From assembly GCF_900119145.1 (NCBI RefSeq), contig NZ_FPIY01000004.1, positions 124,001 to 188,000 on the forward strand: a stretch of DNA of 64,000 bases, read 5' to 3'. This DNA comes from Cellulophaga fucicola (GTDB lineage: Bacteria > Bacteroidota > Bacteroidia > Flavobacteriales > Flavobacteriaceae). Position numbers and translations under genes: made by a program. The notes under the pieces are model-generated. The model had not been told where the DNA came from. It did no database searches and worked only from the letters and a program-made list of their open reading frames with translations. The stretch's first letter is position 1. The number at the start of each line of letters is the position of its first letter. This document shows positions 35,564 to 45,594 of this stretch, in pieces.

Positions 35564-36870
35564 GTTCCTTTCTATTTAAAAAAATAGATAACGCTGGTTT
35601 AATACTATTTAGAATCTTTTTTGGAATTTTAATTAGCTTAGAATGCTATGGAGCAATTCTTACTGGCTGGGTAAGCACCAATCTTGTAGAACCTACTTTT
35701 AATTTTTCTTTTATTGGGTTCGAGTGGCTAAACACTATAACAGGACCAGGAATGTATGCCTATTTTATAGTTATGGGTACTTTAGGTATTTTTATCTCTA
35801 TTGGTTATAAATACAGATATAGCATGCTTGCTTTTGCGCTGTTATGGACTAGCGTGTATTTAATGCAAAAAACATCTTACAACAACCATTATTACCTATT
35901 AATGCTTATTTCTTGGATAATGGTGTTTTTCCCTGCTAGCACAGATATCTCTATAGATTCTAAAAAAAATCCTGAACTGCGCACTAATAAAATGTACGCT
36001 TATTACAAATACATAATTGTATTGCAGCTTATTATTGTATACACTTATGCATCTGTTGCTAAATTATATGCAGATTGGCTAGACTTTGGCTTTATAAAAA
36101 TATTAATGCAAGGTAAAGCAAACTATTTTCTAATTGGTGAGTTTTTACAACAAGCTTGGGTGCATAAAGTAGTTGCTGTTTTTGGTATTTTGTTTGATCT
36201 TTTAATTATACCAGCCTTACTCTGGAAACCAAGTAGAAAAATTGCTTTTATGCTAGCTGTATTTTTTCATCTGTTTAACTCTATCGTTTTTCAGATTGGT
36301 ATTTTCCCTTATTTAGCTCTAGCGTTTACTGTGTTCTTTTTTGAACCAAAAAAACTTAGGAAGATCTTTGTTATGATAGAGAAAAAAAATGTCCCTACTG
36401 TAGTCGCAAAGCCAAAACACAAAAATATAATTATTGGTGTATGGGTTATCTATTTTTTATTTCAACTGGGACTACCTATACGTCATCACTTTTTTAAAGA
36501 TGATGTTCTCTGGAACGAGCAAGGCCATAGACTTAGTTGGCGAATGATGTTGCGTTCGCGTAGCGGAATTGTAAGTTTTAAAACTATAGACAAAAAAACA
36601 AATGAAGAAAAACGCATAAACCTAGACGACTACCTAACTAAAAAGCAACGTAGAAAAATTGGTGCTTACCCCGATTTTATTTGGCAATTTGCGCAACATT
36701 TAAAAGATGAAGCCAAAAAAAACAATAAAGACATAGCCGTATACGTAAACTCTAGAGTTAGTATTAACGGTAAACCATACCAGCCTTTTATAGACCCAAA
36801 GATTGACTTAGCACAAGAAAAATGGCATCATTTTAAGCATAATACTTTTATTTTACCAAGCCCAAAATAA
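35560..36870 (+). CDS. HTTM-domain membrane protein
   Basis: 436 residues, with about eight hydrophobic segments in the first ~300. The pattern (NAGLILFRIFFGILISLECYG, WTSVYLMQKTSYNNHYYLLMLISWIMVFFPAS, SVAKLYADWLDFG, HLFNSIVFQIGIFPYLAL) is the horizontally-transferred-transmembrane domain related to vitamin-K-dependent gamma-carboxylase. The C-terminal ~130 residues are a soluble domain (DDYLTKKQRRKIGAYPDFIWQFAQHL). Enzymatic activity is not established for bacterial members. Translationally coupled to ribF. Confidence 0.88.
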   Translation: MSSFLFKKIDNAGLILFRIFFGILISLECYGAILTGWVSTNLVEPTFNFSFIGFEWLNTITGPGMYAYFIVMGTLGIFISIGYKYRYSMLAFALLWTSVYLMQKTSYNNHYYLLMLISWIMVFFPASTDISIDSKKNPELRTNKMYAYYKYIIVLQLIIVYTYASVAKLYADWLDFGFIKILMQGKANYFLIGEFLQQAWVHKVVAVFGILFDLLIIPALLWKPSRKIAFMLAVFFHLFNSIVFQIGIFPYLALAFTVFFFEPKKLRKIFVMIEKKNVPTVVAKPKHKNIIIGVWVIYFLFQLGLPIRHHFFKDDVLWNEQGHRLSWRMMLRSRSGIVSFKTIDKKTNEEKRINLDDYLTKKQRRKIGAYPDFIWQFAQHLKDEAKKNNKDIAVYVNSRVSINGKPYQPFIDPKIDLAQEKWHHFKHNTFILPSPK

Positions 36871-36909
36871 AATACGTAAGTCAAACTCTTCAACTTTTAC
36901 GCATTCTCT

Positions 36910-36940
36910 TTTGCGCAATCCCTTTTTACCATTAAATTTG
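36910..36940 (+). promoter_or_regulatory. Promoter of serS
   Basis: TTTG at 36910-36913, 19 bases, then TAAATTTG at 36933-36940: a complete match to the Bacteroidota housekeeping promoter (TTTG - 19 - TAnnTTTG), ending 19 bases before the serS ATG. Confidence 0.65.
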
Positions 36941-36959
36941 CTGTTAAAATTTTTAATAG

Positions 36960-38231
36960 ATGCTACAGCTTCAAGCTATTCGAGAACAAAAAGACGAGAT
37001 CATTATCGCCCTAAAAAAGCGTAATGTAGATGCAACTCCTTTGTTAGAAAACGTAATTTCATTAGACGACAAACGTAGAGATGTACAAACCAAATTAGAC
37101 AACACACTTGCAGAAAGCAATAAGTTATCTAAAGAAATTGGTATGCTTTTTAAATCCGGTAAGGCATCTGAAGCGAATGTTTTAAAAGAACGTACTGTTA
37201 CTTTAAAAGAAGATTCTAAAACATTACAAGAAGAGTTAAACACTGTTGCAGAAGAATTGCAAGCATTGTTATACCAGATTCCTAATGTACCACACCCAAG
37301 TGTACCTGCAGGAAGTACTGATGAAGATAACGAAGAAATTTTTAGAGAAGGTGATATTCCTAAATTGATAGATGGTGCTTTACCACACTGGGAACTTGCT
37401 AAAAAATACGACATTATAGATTTTGAACTAGGTGTTAAAATTGCTGGAGCTGGTTTTCCTGTTTACAAAGGAAAAGGCGCTAGACTACAACGTGCACTTA
37501 TTGCTTATTTTCTAGACAAAAATACAGCTGCTGGTTACCAAGAAATTCAAGTACCACATTTGGTAAACGAAATTTCTGGATACGGAACAGGACAATTGCC
37601 TGATAAAGAAGGGCAAATGTACCACGTTACCGAAGATGACTTGTATTTAATACCAACAGCAGAAATACCTGTAACTAATATTTTTAGAGATACTATTGTA
37701 AACCAAAAAGATTTCCCAATTACATACACAGGGTATACACCTTGTTTTAGAAGGGAAGCTGGTAGTTATGGTGCTCACGTTCGTGGTTTAAATAGACTAC
37801 ACCAGTTTGACAAAGTTGAGCTTGTACGCGTAGAACACCCTGATAATTCTTATGCTGCTTTAGATGGTATGGTAGAGCACATAAAAGGTATTTTAAGAGA
37901 ATTAAAACTACCATATAGAATATTACGTCTTTGTGGTGGTGACCTTGGCTTTACATCTGCTCTTACGTTTGATTTTGAAGTATTTTCTACAGCACAAGAT
38001 CGCTGGTTAGAGATTAGTTCTGCGTCTAATTTTGAAGCATACCAATCTAACCGTCTTAAATTACGTTTTAAAGACGAAAACGGTAAAAGTCAGTTTGCAC
38101 ACACACTTAACGGTAGCTCTTTAGCTTTACCACGTGTTTTAGCAGGTATTTTAGAAAATTACCAAACAGAAAACGGAATTAAAATCCCAGAAGCACTTGT
38201 GCCTTACTGTGGTTTTGATATGATAGATTAA
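36960..38231 (+). CDS. serS: Seryl-tRNA synthetase
   Basis: 423 residues. The N-terminal ~110 residues are the long antiparallel coiled coil that holds the tRNA-Ser variable arm. The class II core follows: QVPHLVNEISGYGTGQLP, YLIPTAEIPVTN, motif 2 GYTPCFRREAGSYG, and motif 3 NGSSLALPRVLAGILENYQ. Charges tRNA-Ser and tRNA-Sec. Confidence 0.98.
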   Translation: MLQLQAIREQKDEIIIALKKRNVDATPLLENVISLDDKRRDVQTKLDNTLAESNKLSKEIGMLFKSGKASEANVLKERTVTLKEDSKTLQEELNTVAEELQALLYQIPNVPHPSVPAGSTDEDNEEIFREGDIPKLIDGALPHWELAKKYDIIDFELGVKIAGAGFPVYKGKGARLQRALIAYFLDKNTAAGYQEIQVPHLVNEISGYGTGQLPDKEGQMYHVTEDDLYLIPTAEIPVTNIFRDTIVNQKDFPITYTGYTPCFRREAGSYGAHVRGLNRLHQFDKVELVRVEHPDNSYAALDGMVEHIKGILRELKLPYRILRLCGGDLGFTSALTFDFEVFSTAQDRWLEISSASNFEAYQSNRLKLRFKDENGKSQFAHTLNGSSLALPRVLAGILENYQTENGIKIPEALVPYCGFDMID

Positions 38232-38290
38232 AGCTCTTTTAACAGCAACTATCTATATTCTTGGTATCTTTACCCTAAAAAATAGATTTC

Positions 38291-40078
38291 TTGAGAATAT
38301 TTATACTTATACTAGCCTTCTGTTTTGCGCAACTTACTGTTGCGCAAAACAGTTTTTTGGCTAAACAGTATTTTGATGATGGTGATTTTGACAAAGCTGT
38401 AGTCTTTTACGAAAAACTTGTAAAAGAAAACCCAAGACGCTCAGATTATCAAACTTCTTTAATTAGTTGTTATCAGCAATTAGAACGCTATACAGATGCT
38501 GAAAAACAAATACGCAAGAATCTACACTCAGACAATCCGCACCCTGTATACTTTATAGACCTAGGACACAATTACACCTTACAAGGCAAGGACGAGGAAG
38601 CTACTAAATACTACGATTTAGCTTATGCGCAAGTAGAAATTAACCCTAGAGATAGTTATGGTTTAGCCTATAAGTTTCAAGGGTATTCACTTTTAGAGTA
38701 TGCCGCAAAAACATACACAAAAGCAATGCAGTTAAACCCTGCATTAGACTTTAATTTTCAGTTGGCTCGTATTTATGGCGAACAAGGTAATGTAGACAAA
38801 ATGTTTTTTAGCTTGCTAAATATTATAGCCAACGACCCTAACAAAATGCCCAGTGTTATTCGTAGTTTGGACGATTTTATTATGACCGACTCTGAAAACC
38901 TAAACAATATAATTTTAAGAAAACAAATTCTTAAAAAAGCACAAAGAGATCCTGATATTATCTGGAATGAGATGTTGAGCTGGTTATTTATACAGCAAAA
39001 ACAATTTAATAGTGCTTTTACTCAAGAAAAAGCAATATACAAAAGGTCTCCAGAAGGTAGCTTAAGAAGATTACAAACATTAGCGAACATCTGTGTTGAC
39101 GAAAGCGAAAAAGAAATTGCTCAAGAAATTTATAATTATATAGTTATAAATAGTCCGTACCAAGACAATATAAAACTATACGCAGAATTAAAAAGTATAA
39201 GCTTAGATCTAGAATTATCTAACAATAAAAACACAGAAGCTGCACAGAAATCTTACGATATACTATTAGAAACTTACGGATACAAAACTAATAGTATAGT
39301 GCTTCAAATAGAGTACGCGAACTTTTTAGCTTTCAAAAAAAACAACTCAGATGAGGCCATATCAGTCTTAAAAAAATCTTTAAAACTAGAGCTTAACCGT
39401 TACGAAGAAGCTAAGTTAAAAATGTCTTTAGCAGATATTTTAGTCTATAATAAAAGGTTTAATGAGGCTTTAATTTATTACACCCAAATACAAAAAGATT
39501 TAAAGAACGATATTTTAGCTCAAAATGCACGTTACAAAGTAGCGAAAGCTAGTTTTTACAAAGGAGATTTTGACTGGGCATTGGCACAGCTAAAAGTACT
39601 ACGTAGTTCCACATCTCAACTAATTGCTAATGATGCTATGCAATTAAGCTTATTAATTTCTGACAACACACAGCAAGACTCTACAAAAACAGCATTAAAA
39701 AAATATGCAACTGCAGATTTATTGGCCTACCAAAACAAAAGAACAGAAGCTATAACTGCTTTAGATGATATTTTAAAAAACCATAAAGGAGAAAAAATTG
39801 AAGATGAAGCTCTTTTAAGACAAGCAGAATTATTAGAAGAAGAAAAAAAATACGAAGAGGCAGAATTTAACTATCTAAAAATTATAGAGTTTTACGGCTC
39901 CGGAATACTTGCCGATGATGCGCATTATGCCTTGGGTGAATTATACAGAAACATATTATACAACACCGAAAAGGCAAAGTATCATTACGAAAAAATTATA
40001 TATGGCTACCAAGACAGCTACTATTTTCCGTTAGCCAGAAAAGAGTTTAGAAAACTTAGAGGAGACGCTATTAATTAG
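38291..40078 (+). CDS. Secreted tetratricopeptide-repeat protein
   Basis: 595 residues with a TTG start immediately followed by a good signal peptide (RIFILILAFCFAQLTVAQ). Many TPR-like helical pairs throughout (YFDDGDFDKAVVFYEKLVKENP, FNEALIYYTQIQKDL, KKYEEAEFNYLKIIEFYGSG, ADDAHYALGELYRN). Periplasmic scaffold, likely for envelope complexes. The serS, TPR, DUF4286, rsmA, mgtE order reads as a conserved flavobacterial neighbourhood (from memory). Confidence 0.92.
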   Translation: MRIFILILAFCFAQLTVAQNSFLAKQYFDDGDFDKAVVFYEKLVKENPRRSDYQTSLISCYQQLERYTDAEKQIRKNLHSDNPHPVYFIDLGHNYTLQGKDEEATKYYDLAYAQVEINPRDSYGLAYKFQGYSLLEYAAKTYTKAMQLNPALDFNFQLARIYGEQGNVDKMFFSLLNIIANDPNKMPSVIRSLDDFIMTDSENLNNIILRKQILKKAQRDPDIIWNEMLSWLFIQQKQFNSAFTQEKAIYKRSPEGSLRRLQTLANICVDESEKEIAQEIYNYIVINSPYQDNIKLYAELKSISLDLELSNNKNTEAAQKSYDILLETYGYKTNSIVLQIEYANFLAFKKNNSDEAISVLKKSLKLELNRYEEAKLKMSLADILVYNKRFNEALIYYTQIQKDLKNDILAQNARYKVAKASFYKGDFDWALAQLKVLRSSTSQLIANDAMQLSLLISDNTQQDSTKTALKKYATADLLAYQNKRTEAITALDDILKNHKGEKIEDEALLRQAELLEEEKKYEEAEFNYLKIIEFYGSGILADDAHYALGELYRNILYNTEKAKYHYEKIIYGYQDSYYFPLARKEFRKLRGDAIN

Positions 40079-40129
40079 TTTTAGCTTTGCAATCGATAAA
40101 AAAAATACATCAAACTTAAAAATAATACT

Positions 40130-40462
40130 ATGTACATATACAACGTAACTATAAATGTAGAAGAGGAAGTACACGATAACTGGTTTTCTTGGATGAAAGA
40201 AACTCACATTCCGGATATGCTTTCAACAGGTAAATTTACTGGTGCTAAAATGTGTAAAGTTTTAGTTGAAGAAGAAATGGGCGGACTTACATATTCTGTA
40301 CAATATAGCACTCCTAATAAAGAAACTTTAGAGGTATATTACAAAGAAGACGCAGATAGATTACGCCAAGAAGCAAACAAATTATTTGCTGGTAAATTTG
40401 TTGCTTTTAGAACAGAGTTAGAGGTTATTGGCGAGGCTGTATTAACCCCTACAAAAGAGTAA
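40130..40462 (+). CDS. DUF4286 family protein
   Basis: 110 residues. YIYNVTINVEEEVHDNWFSWMKETHIPDMLSTGKFTGAKMCKVL is a ferredoxin-like fold segment diagnostic of DUF4286, a small cytoplasmic family of Bacteroidota; the rest (GGLTYSVQYSTPNKETLEVYY) completes it. Function unknown. Between TPR protein and rsmA. Confidence 0.92.
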   Translation: MYIYNVTINVEEEVHDNWFSWMKETHIPDMLSTGKFTGAKMCKVLVEEEMGGLTYSVQYSTPNKETLEVYYKEDADRLRQEANKLFAGKFVAFRTELEVIGEAVLTPTKE

Positions 40463-40513
40463 ACCACTACCCTTCTTTGTTTATCTAAGTTTAAATTATA
40501 TAGTTACACACCT

Positions 40514-41374
40514 ATGTCAAAAAAGAAAAAAGAATATTTTAAAAAAAATAAAGCAGAACGCAGGAGTGATAGCCCAGTTAAGGCTAAAAAACATCTTGGT
40601 CAGCATTTTTTGACAGACGAGCCTATTGCCCAACAGATAGCAGAAACGTTAACCCATAAAGGGTACACCAATGTTATAGAAATTGGCCCAGGAACAGGTG
40701 TGCTTACCAAATACATTTTAAAACATAATTTAGATTTAATAGCTATGGATTTAGACAGAGAATCTATAGCGTATTTAAATCAGAATTTTTTATTAGAACA
40801 TCCAGAATTACTTAACCGTAAAGGTAGTTTTACTGTTGTAGAAGCAGATTTTTTAAAACAAGACTTATCTACTATTTTCGGAGCTGAACAATATGCTATA
40901 ACCGGAAATTTTCCGTACAATATATCTACGCAAATAGTTTTTAAAACATTAGAAAACAAAGAGCGTATTCCAGAATTTACAGGTATGTTTCAAAAAGAAG
41001 TTGCACAGCGTATCTGCTCAAAAGAAGGTAGTAAAGCATATGGTATCTTATCTGTACTTACACAAGCCTATTATACTGCCGAATATTTATTTACCGTACC
41101 ACCAACCGTATTTAATCCGCCACCAAAAGTAGATTCTGGTGTATTGCGATTAACACGTAAAGAAAATCTAGATATTGGCGTAGACGAAAAATTATTATAT
41201 CGTGTTGTAAAAGCTGTATTTAATCAGCGTAGAAAAACCATTAGAAACAGCTTAAAAACCTTTGAACTTTCTGATAATTTAAAAGAAGACCCTATCTTTG
41301 ACAAACGTCCAGAACAATTAGCAGTTGCAGATTTTGTAGCACTTACAAAAAAGATAGCCAATGATACCGTTTAA
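40514..41374 (+). CDS. rsmA: 16S rRNA (A1518/A1519)-dimethyltransferase
   Basis: 286 residues. [21 protein letters not shown]-terminus, SAM motif [15 protein letters not shown], catalytic motif [13 protein letters not shown] (NLPY type), and [14 protein letters not shown] near the C-terminal domain. Dimethylates two adenosines in the helix-45 loop during small-subunit maturation; loss gives kasugamycin resistance. Overlaps mgtE by 14 bases. Confidence 0.98.
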   Translation: MSKKKKEYFKKNKAERRSDSPVKAKKHLGQHFLTDEPIAQQIAETLTHKGYTNVIEIGPGTGVLTKYILKHNLDLIAMDLDRESIAYLNQNFLLEHPELLNRKGSFTVVEADFLKQDLSTIFGAEQYAITGNFPYNISTQIVFKTLENKERIPEFTGMFQKEVAQRICSKEGSKAYGILSVLTQAYYTAEYLFTVPPTVFNPPPKVDSGVLRLTRKENLDIGVDEKLLYRVVKAVFNQRRKTIRNSLKTFELSDNLKEDPIFDKRPEQLAVADFVALTKKIANDTV

Positions 41375-42707
41375 ATTAACAGACGAGTTTTTAGAACACA
41401 TAGAAACCTTAATATTAGATCAAAAAGATACTGGCTTACAGCTTCTTTTAGAAGAGGTGCACTATGCGGATATTGCAGAAATTGTTAATGAGCTAAACAC
41501 TGCAGATGCTACCTATATTATTAAATTATTAGAGAGTGATAAAACCTCTGATATTTTAACTGAATTAGATGAAGATGTAAGAGAGTCTATTTTAGCAAAC
41601 TTATCTACAAAAGAAATTGCAGAAGAATTAGATGAGCTAGATACGGATGATGCCGCCGATATTGTTGCAGAATTACCACAAAACATTGTACAAGAAGTAA
41701 TCTCTGAACTTGAAGATAGAGAACACGCAAAAGACATTGTAGATCTTTTACGTTATGACGAGTATTCTGCAGGTGGTTTAATGGCAAAAGAGCTTGTAAA
41801 AGTTAATGTAAATTGGAATGTGCTTACGTGTGTTAAAGAGATGCGCGCACAAGCAGAAAATGTAACCAGAGTACACTCTATTTATGTTGTAGATGATGAA
41901 GAAAAATTAAAAGGAAGGCTTTCTTTAAAAGACTTGCTTACAACCTCTACAAAAACACATATAAAAGACGTTTATATACCAAAGGTAGACTCTGTTTCTG
42001 TAAATGAGAAACCAGAGGAAATTGCAAAAATAATGTCTAAATATGACCTTGAAGCTATACCTGTTGTAGATGAAATAGGTAGACTAGTTGGTAGAATTAC
42101 TATTGATGATATTGTAGATGTTATTAAGGACGAAGCAGACAAGGATTACCAAATGGCTGCAGGTATATCTCAAGATGTAGAAGCAGATGATAGCATTCTA
42201 GATTTAACAAAAGCACGTTTACCTTGGCTTATTTTAGGTCTTTTTGGTGGTGTTGGTTCAGCTACCATAATGGGTACTTTTGAAGGCGTTATAAAAGACC
42301 ACCTTTCTTTATTATTATTTACACCACTAATTGCCGCTATGGCTGGTAATGTTGGCGTACAATCTAGCGCCATTGTTGTGCAGGGTATTGCTAATGATGA
42401 TTTAAAAGGAAGTATGGTTAATAGACTAATAAAAGAGATTCTTTTATCTGCACTTAATGGAACCATACTAGCAATTATACTTTTCTGTTTTGCTTGGCTT
42501 ATAGAAGGAGATGTAAAAATGGCTCTTGCAATTTCAATTTCGCTTATTGCAGTAATAATTGTTGCTGGTATAATTGGCACCTTTGTACCTATCTTTTTAC
42601 ATAAAAGAGGTATTGACCCTGCCATAGCAACAGGACCTTTTATTACCACAAGTAACGATATTTTTGGTATTATTATTTATTTCTCTATTGCCAAAATGTT
42701 TTTATAG
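41361..42707 (+). CDS. mgtE: Magnesium transporter MgtE
   Basis: 448 residues. N-terminal superhelical domain of acidic repeats ([38 protein letters not shown]), two CBS domains (~135-255), then five transmembrane helices with [18 protein letters not shown] and [18 protein letters not shown], whose Asp is the channel magnesium site. Gated by intracellular magnesium. Start overlaps rsmA; the end overlaps the converging Lrp gene by 6 bases. Confidence 0.97.
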   Translation: MIPFKLTDEFLEHIETLILDQKDTGLQLLLEEVHYADIAEIVNELNTADATYIIKLLESDKTSDILTELDEDVRESILANLSTKEIAEELDELDTDDAADIVAELPQNIVQEVISELEDREHAKDIVDLLRYDEYSAGGLMAKELVKVNVNWNVLTCVKEMRAQAENVTRVHSIYVVDDEEKLKGRLSLKDLLTTSTKTHIKDVYIPKVDSVSVNEKPEEIAKIMSKYDLEAIPVVDEIGRLVGRITIDDIVDVIKDEADKDYQMAAGISQDVEADDSILDLTKARLPWLILGLFGGVGSATIMGTFEGVIKDHLSLLLFTPLIAAMAGNVGVQSSAIVVQGIANDDLKGSMVNRLIKEILLSALNGTILAIILFCFAWLIEGDVKMALAISISLIAVIIVAGIIGTFVPIFLHKRGIDPAIATGPFITTSNDIFGIIIYFSIAKMFL

Positions 42708-43154
42708 AACATACGCTGTACCATTTTTAATATCATCTAATACAAAAGAACTTTGTACGTTAGAGATTCCTTTTATTACCGATAATTTATCGACAACAAA
42801 TTGCTGATACTGGTTCATATCATTAACCGCAACTTTAAGTAAAAAATCGTAATTACCAGATACGTGCTGGCAGCCCATAATTTCGGGCAGGTTAGCAACT
42901 TGGTCCTTAAAATTATCTATTAACTCCCTGGAGTGCGTTGCCAAAGTAATATGGCAATACACTGTTATGGCTTTGTTTACTTTTTTCTCGTTAAGTAACG
43001 CCACATAACTCTTTATATAATCTTGCTGCTCTAGCTTCTTTATACGCTCAAAAGTTGGCGATACAGTTAAGCCTATTTTATCTGCTATTTCTTTTGTGTT
43101 TTGCTTTGCGTTCTCTTGCAACAGCATTAGTATTTTTTTGTCTATAGCGTCCAT
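42702..43154 (-). CDS. Lrp/AsnC-family transcriptional regulator
   Basis: 150 residues. N-terminal helix-turn-helix (MDAIDKKILMLLQENAKQNTKEIADKIGLTVSPTFERIKKLEQ), then the alpha-beta ligand domain (VANLPEIMGCQHVSGNYDFLLKVAVNDM). Amino-acid-responsive regulator. Divergent from the histidine-decarboxylase-like gene with 161 bases between, the usual layout for a local regulator. Confidence 0.93.
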   Translation of the reverse strand: MDAIDKKILMLLQENAKQNTKEIADKIGLTVSPTFERIKKLEQQDYIKSYVALLNEKKVNKAITVYCHITLATHSRELIDNFKDQVANLPEIMGCQHVSGNYDFLLKVAVNDMNQYQQFVVDKLSVIKGISNVQSSFVLDDIKNGTAYVL

Positions 43155-43315
43155 TTCAGTATTTTTTTTTGTGAGAGTGATAAATCAACCTTAAAAACAA
43201 TAATTAAAAATTGTAAAATTAAATACTTACAGAATTATTTATCAAACTAACAACAAAATAAAGACACTTTGCCTGAAAAAACTAATTTTACAGCATTAAA
43301 ACCTACAATACTACT

Positions 43316-44467
43316 ATGTATCAAAAAATATCAGAAAAAGACACCGAACGTCTTTATAAATTAAAAGAAACTATAGAGCAGGCAAGAGATTCATTTTTAG
43401 GTTACCCTGTATCTAAAGATTTTGATTATTCTGAGCTTAGCAGCTTTTTACAATACCCAATAAATAATTTAGGAGATCCTTTTGAAGACGGAACGTACAA
43501 AGTACAAACCCACGAAATGGAAAGAGAAGTTGTTAGTTTTTTTGCCAAGTTATTTAGAGCACAACCATCTGACTATTGGGGATACATTACCAATGGTGGA
43601 TCTGAGAGTAATTTATATGGCTTATACTTAGCTCGCGAATTGTACCCAAAAGGTATGGTGTATTATTCTGAGTCTACACACTACAGTGTACGCAAAAACA
43701 TTCACTTACTAAACATTCCAAGTATTATAATACGTTCTCAGGAAAATGGAGAAATAGATTATGAAGATTTTGAGAATACAGTTAGAATGAATCGTCATAA
43801 ACCAGCAATTGTACTTACCACTTTTGGCACTACAATGAAAGAAGCTAAAGACGATGTCTCTAAAATAAAAAGTATTTTAAAAAATTTAGCTATACAAGAC
43901 CATTACATACATTGTGATGCTGCATTATCTGGCACATACGGTGCATTTATGGAGCCACGTATACCGTTTGATTTTAGAGACGGTGCAGATAGTATATCTA
44001 TAAGCGGACACAAATTTATTGGCTCGCCAATACCATCTGGAGTTATTATTACAAAACGCAGCAACAGAGACCGCATAGCAAAAGGCATTTCTTATATTGG
44101 TTCTTTAGACACTACTATTACAGGTTCTAGAAATGGCCATAGTCCGTTATTTTTATGGTATGCACTTAAAAAACTAGGTGTAGATGGTTTAAGAGCGCGC
44201 TACCAAAAAAGTTTAGAAACAGCTGTTTATTGCGAAAATAGATTAAAAGAAATTGGCATAAATGCTTGGAGAAACCCTAATTCTATTACCGTTGTTTTAC
44301 CTAAAACATCTTTAGAAATTAAGCAAAAATGGCAATTAGCGACAGAAGGTGACGTTGCCCACGTTATTTGTATGCCTAATGTTACAAAAGCACAAATAGA
44401 CGAATTTATTTATGATATATCTGTCTGCCCTAACACTGTAGAAGAAGAATTTGAGCTAGATTTTTAG
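43316..44467 (+). CDS. hdc: PLP-dependent histidine decarboxylase-like enzyme
   Basis: 383 residues, the length of group II histidine decarboxylases. Key features: NGGSESNLYGLYLARE, the STHYSVRKN substrate loop, HCDAALSG (Asp for PLP nitrogen) and SISGHKFIGSPIPSGV with the PLP Lys near residue 231. Plant and bacterial serine decarboxylases share these motifs, so the substrate is probably histidine but not proven. It would yield histamine and carbon dioxide. No antiporter gene is adjacent, so an acid-resistance module is not evident. Confidence 0.82.
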   Translation: MYQKISEKDTERLYKLKETIEQARDSFLGYPVSKDFDYSELSSFLQYPINNLGDPFEDGTYKVQTHEMEREVVSFFAKLFRAQPSDYWGYITNGGSESNLYGLYLARELYPKGMVYYSESTHYSVRKNIHLLNIPSIIIRSQENGEIDYEDFENTVRMNRHKPAIVLTTFGTTMKEAKDDVSKIKSILKNLAIQDHYIHCDAALSGTYGAFMEPRIPFDFRDGADSISISGHKFIGSPIPSGVIITKRSNRDRIAKGISYIGSLDTTITGSRNGHSPLFLWYALKKLGVDGLRARYQKSLETAVYCENRLKEIGINAWRNPNSITVVLPKTSLEIKQKWQLATEGDVAHVICMPNVTKAQIDEFIYDISVCPNTVEEEFELDF

Positions 44468-44490
44468 ATTAACACTACTAGTTTAAAAAC

Positions 44491-44527
44491 CAAAAGTCAA
44501 TGGATGCAATTTCCATTGGCTTTTTTT
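44491..44527 (+). terminator. Intrinsic terminator after hdc
   Basis: GTCAATGGA (44496-44504) pairs with TCCATTGGC (44512-44520) with one wobble, then seven T. An in-frame ATG at 44529 lies immediately after it, an argument against that start for the next gene. Confidence 0.8.
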
Positions 44528-44570
44528 AATGCCAAATAGTTATCTTTATAGAACAACAAAACCACAACTA

Positions 44571-45551
44571 ATGGCAAAAAATCTACTAAAAGCACTAGTA
44601 CTACTTGTTTTTTTTAGCGCTTGCGTATCTAAAGACAAAACAACAAAGCCAACTGAAAAAACTGTACTTACCACGCCTAAAATTAGCAATACAGCTTTGG
44701 TTATTTTAGGAACTGTACAAGATGCAGGATCGCCACAAATTGGTTGTAAAAAAGATTGTTGTAAAGAATTATTTACAAACCCTGACGCAAGCAGAAAAGT
44801 TGTTTCATTAGGAGTTGTAGACTCCGAAAACAAAGCAACTTTTTTGTTTGAGGCAACACCAGATATAGCATCACAAGTAAAAGCATTAAAAAATAGTGCA
44901 AGTTTTACGGCAGAAGAAATCCCTACTGGTATTTTTTTAACTCACGCACACATAGGTCATTATGCAGGCCTAATGTATTTAGGCAAAGAAGCTATGAATG
45001 CCAATTGCGCTGCAGTTTATGCTATGCCTAAAATGAAAACTTTTATTGAAGAAAACGGACCTTGGAGTCAGCTTCTAGTAAATAAAAACATAGAGATAAA
45101 AGCTACTGAAAATAGAAAAACATTAGAACTTACTTCTAATTTAAAAGTAATTCCGTTTACTGTGCCACACAGAGATGAGTTTTCGGAAACTGTTGGTTAT
45201 ACTATTACAGGCCCAAACAAAAGCGCTTTATTTATTCCGGATATTGATAAATGGAAAAAATGGGAGCAAGATATTACTACAGAGATTGCCAAGGTAGATT
45301 ATGCATTTATAGATGCTACTTTTTTTGATGCTGAAGAAATAAACAATAGAGATATATCAGAAATTCCGCATCCGTTTATAGTAGAAAGTATGGAATTATT
45401 TAAAGAGCTTTCTGCTACTGAGAAAAGCAAAATTAATTTCATTCATTTTAATCATACAAATCCAGCCTTAAATCTAGAAAGTGCTAAGGCAAAACAAATT
45501 ATTAAAAACGGATTTAATATAGCGCAGATTAACAACGTCTATAATCTATAG
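44571..45551 (+). CDS. Metallo-beta-lactamase-fold (PqqB-like) lipoprotein
   Basis: 326 residues from the ATG at 44571, which begins a lipoprotein signal (AKNLLKALVLLVFFSACVSK); the earlier ATG at 44529 would abut the terminator and mask the signal. ALVILGTVQDAGSPQIGCKKDCC and the loop THAHIGHYAGL resemble PqqB-like hydrolases, with a Gly replacing the usual Asp in HxHxDH. Later PHRDEFSETVGYTI, FIPDIDKW and FIHFNHTNP supply other metal-site residues. Substrate unknown; probably periplasmic. Confidence 0.82.
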   Translation: MAKNLLKALVLLVFFSACVSKDKTTKPTEKTVLTTPKISNTALVILGTVQDAGSPQIGCKKDCCKELFTNPDASRKVVSLGVVDSENKATFLFEATPDIASQVKALKNSASFTAEEIPTGIFLTHAHIGHYAGLMYLGKEAMNANCAAVYAMPKMKTFIEENGPWSQLLVNKNIEIKATENRKTLELTSNLKVIPFTVPHRDEFSETVGYTITGPNKSALFIPDIDKWKKWEQDITTEIAKVDYAFIDATFFDAEEINNRDISEIPHPFIVESMELFKELSATEKSKINFIHFNHTNPALNLESAKAKQIIKNGFNIAQINNVYNL

Positions 45552-45594
45552 AAAACATCTAAATAAATTATATTTACCATTAAACTTTACACTT

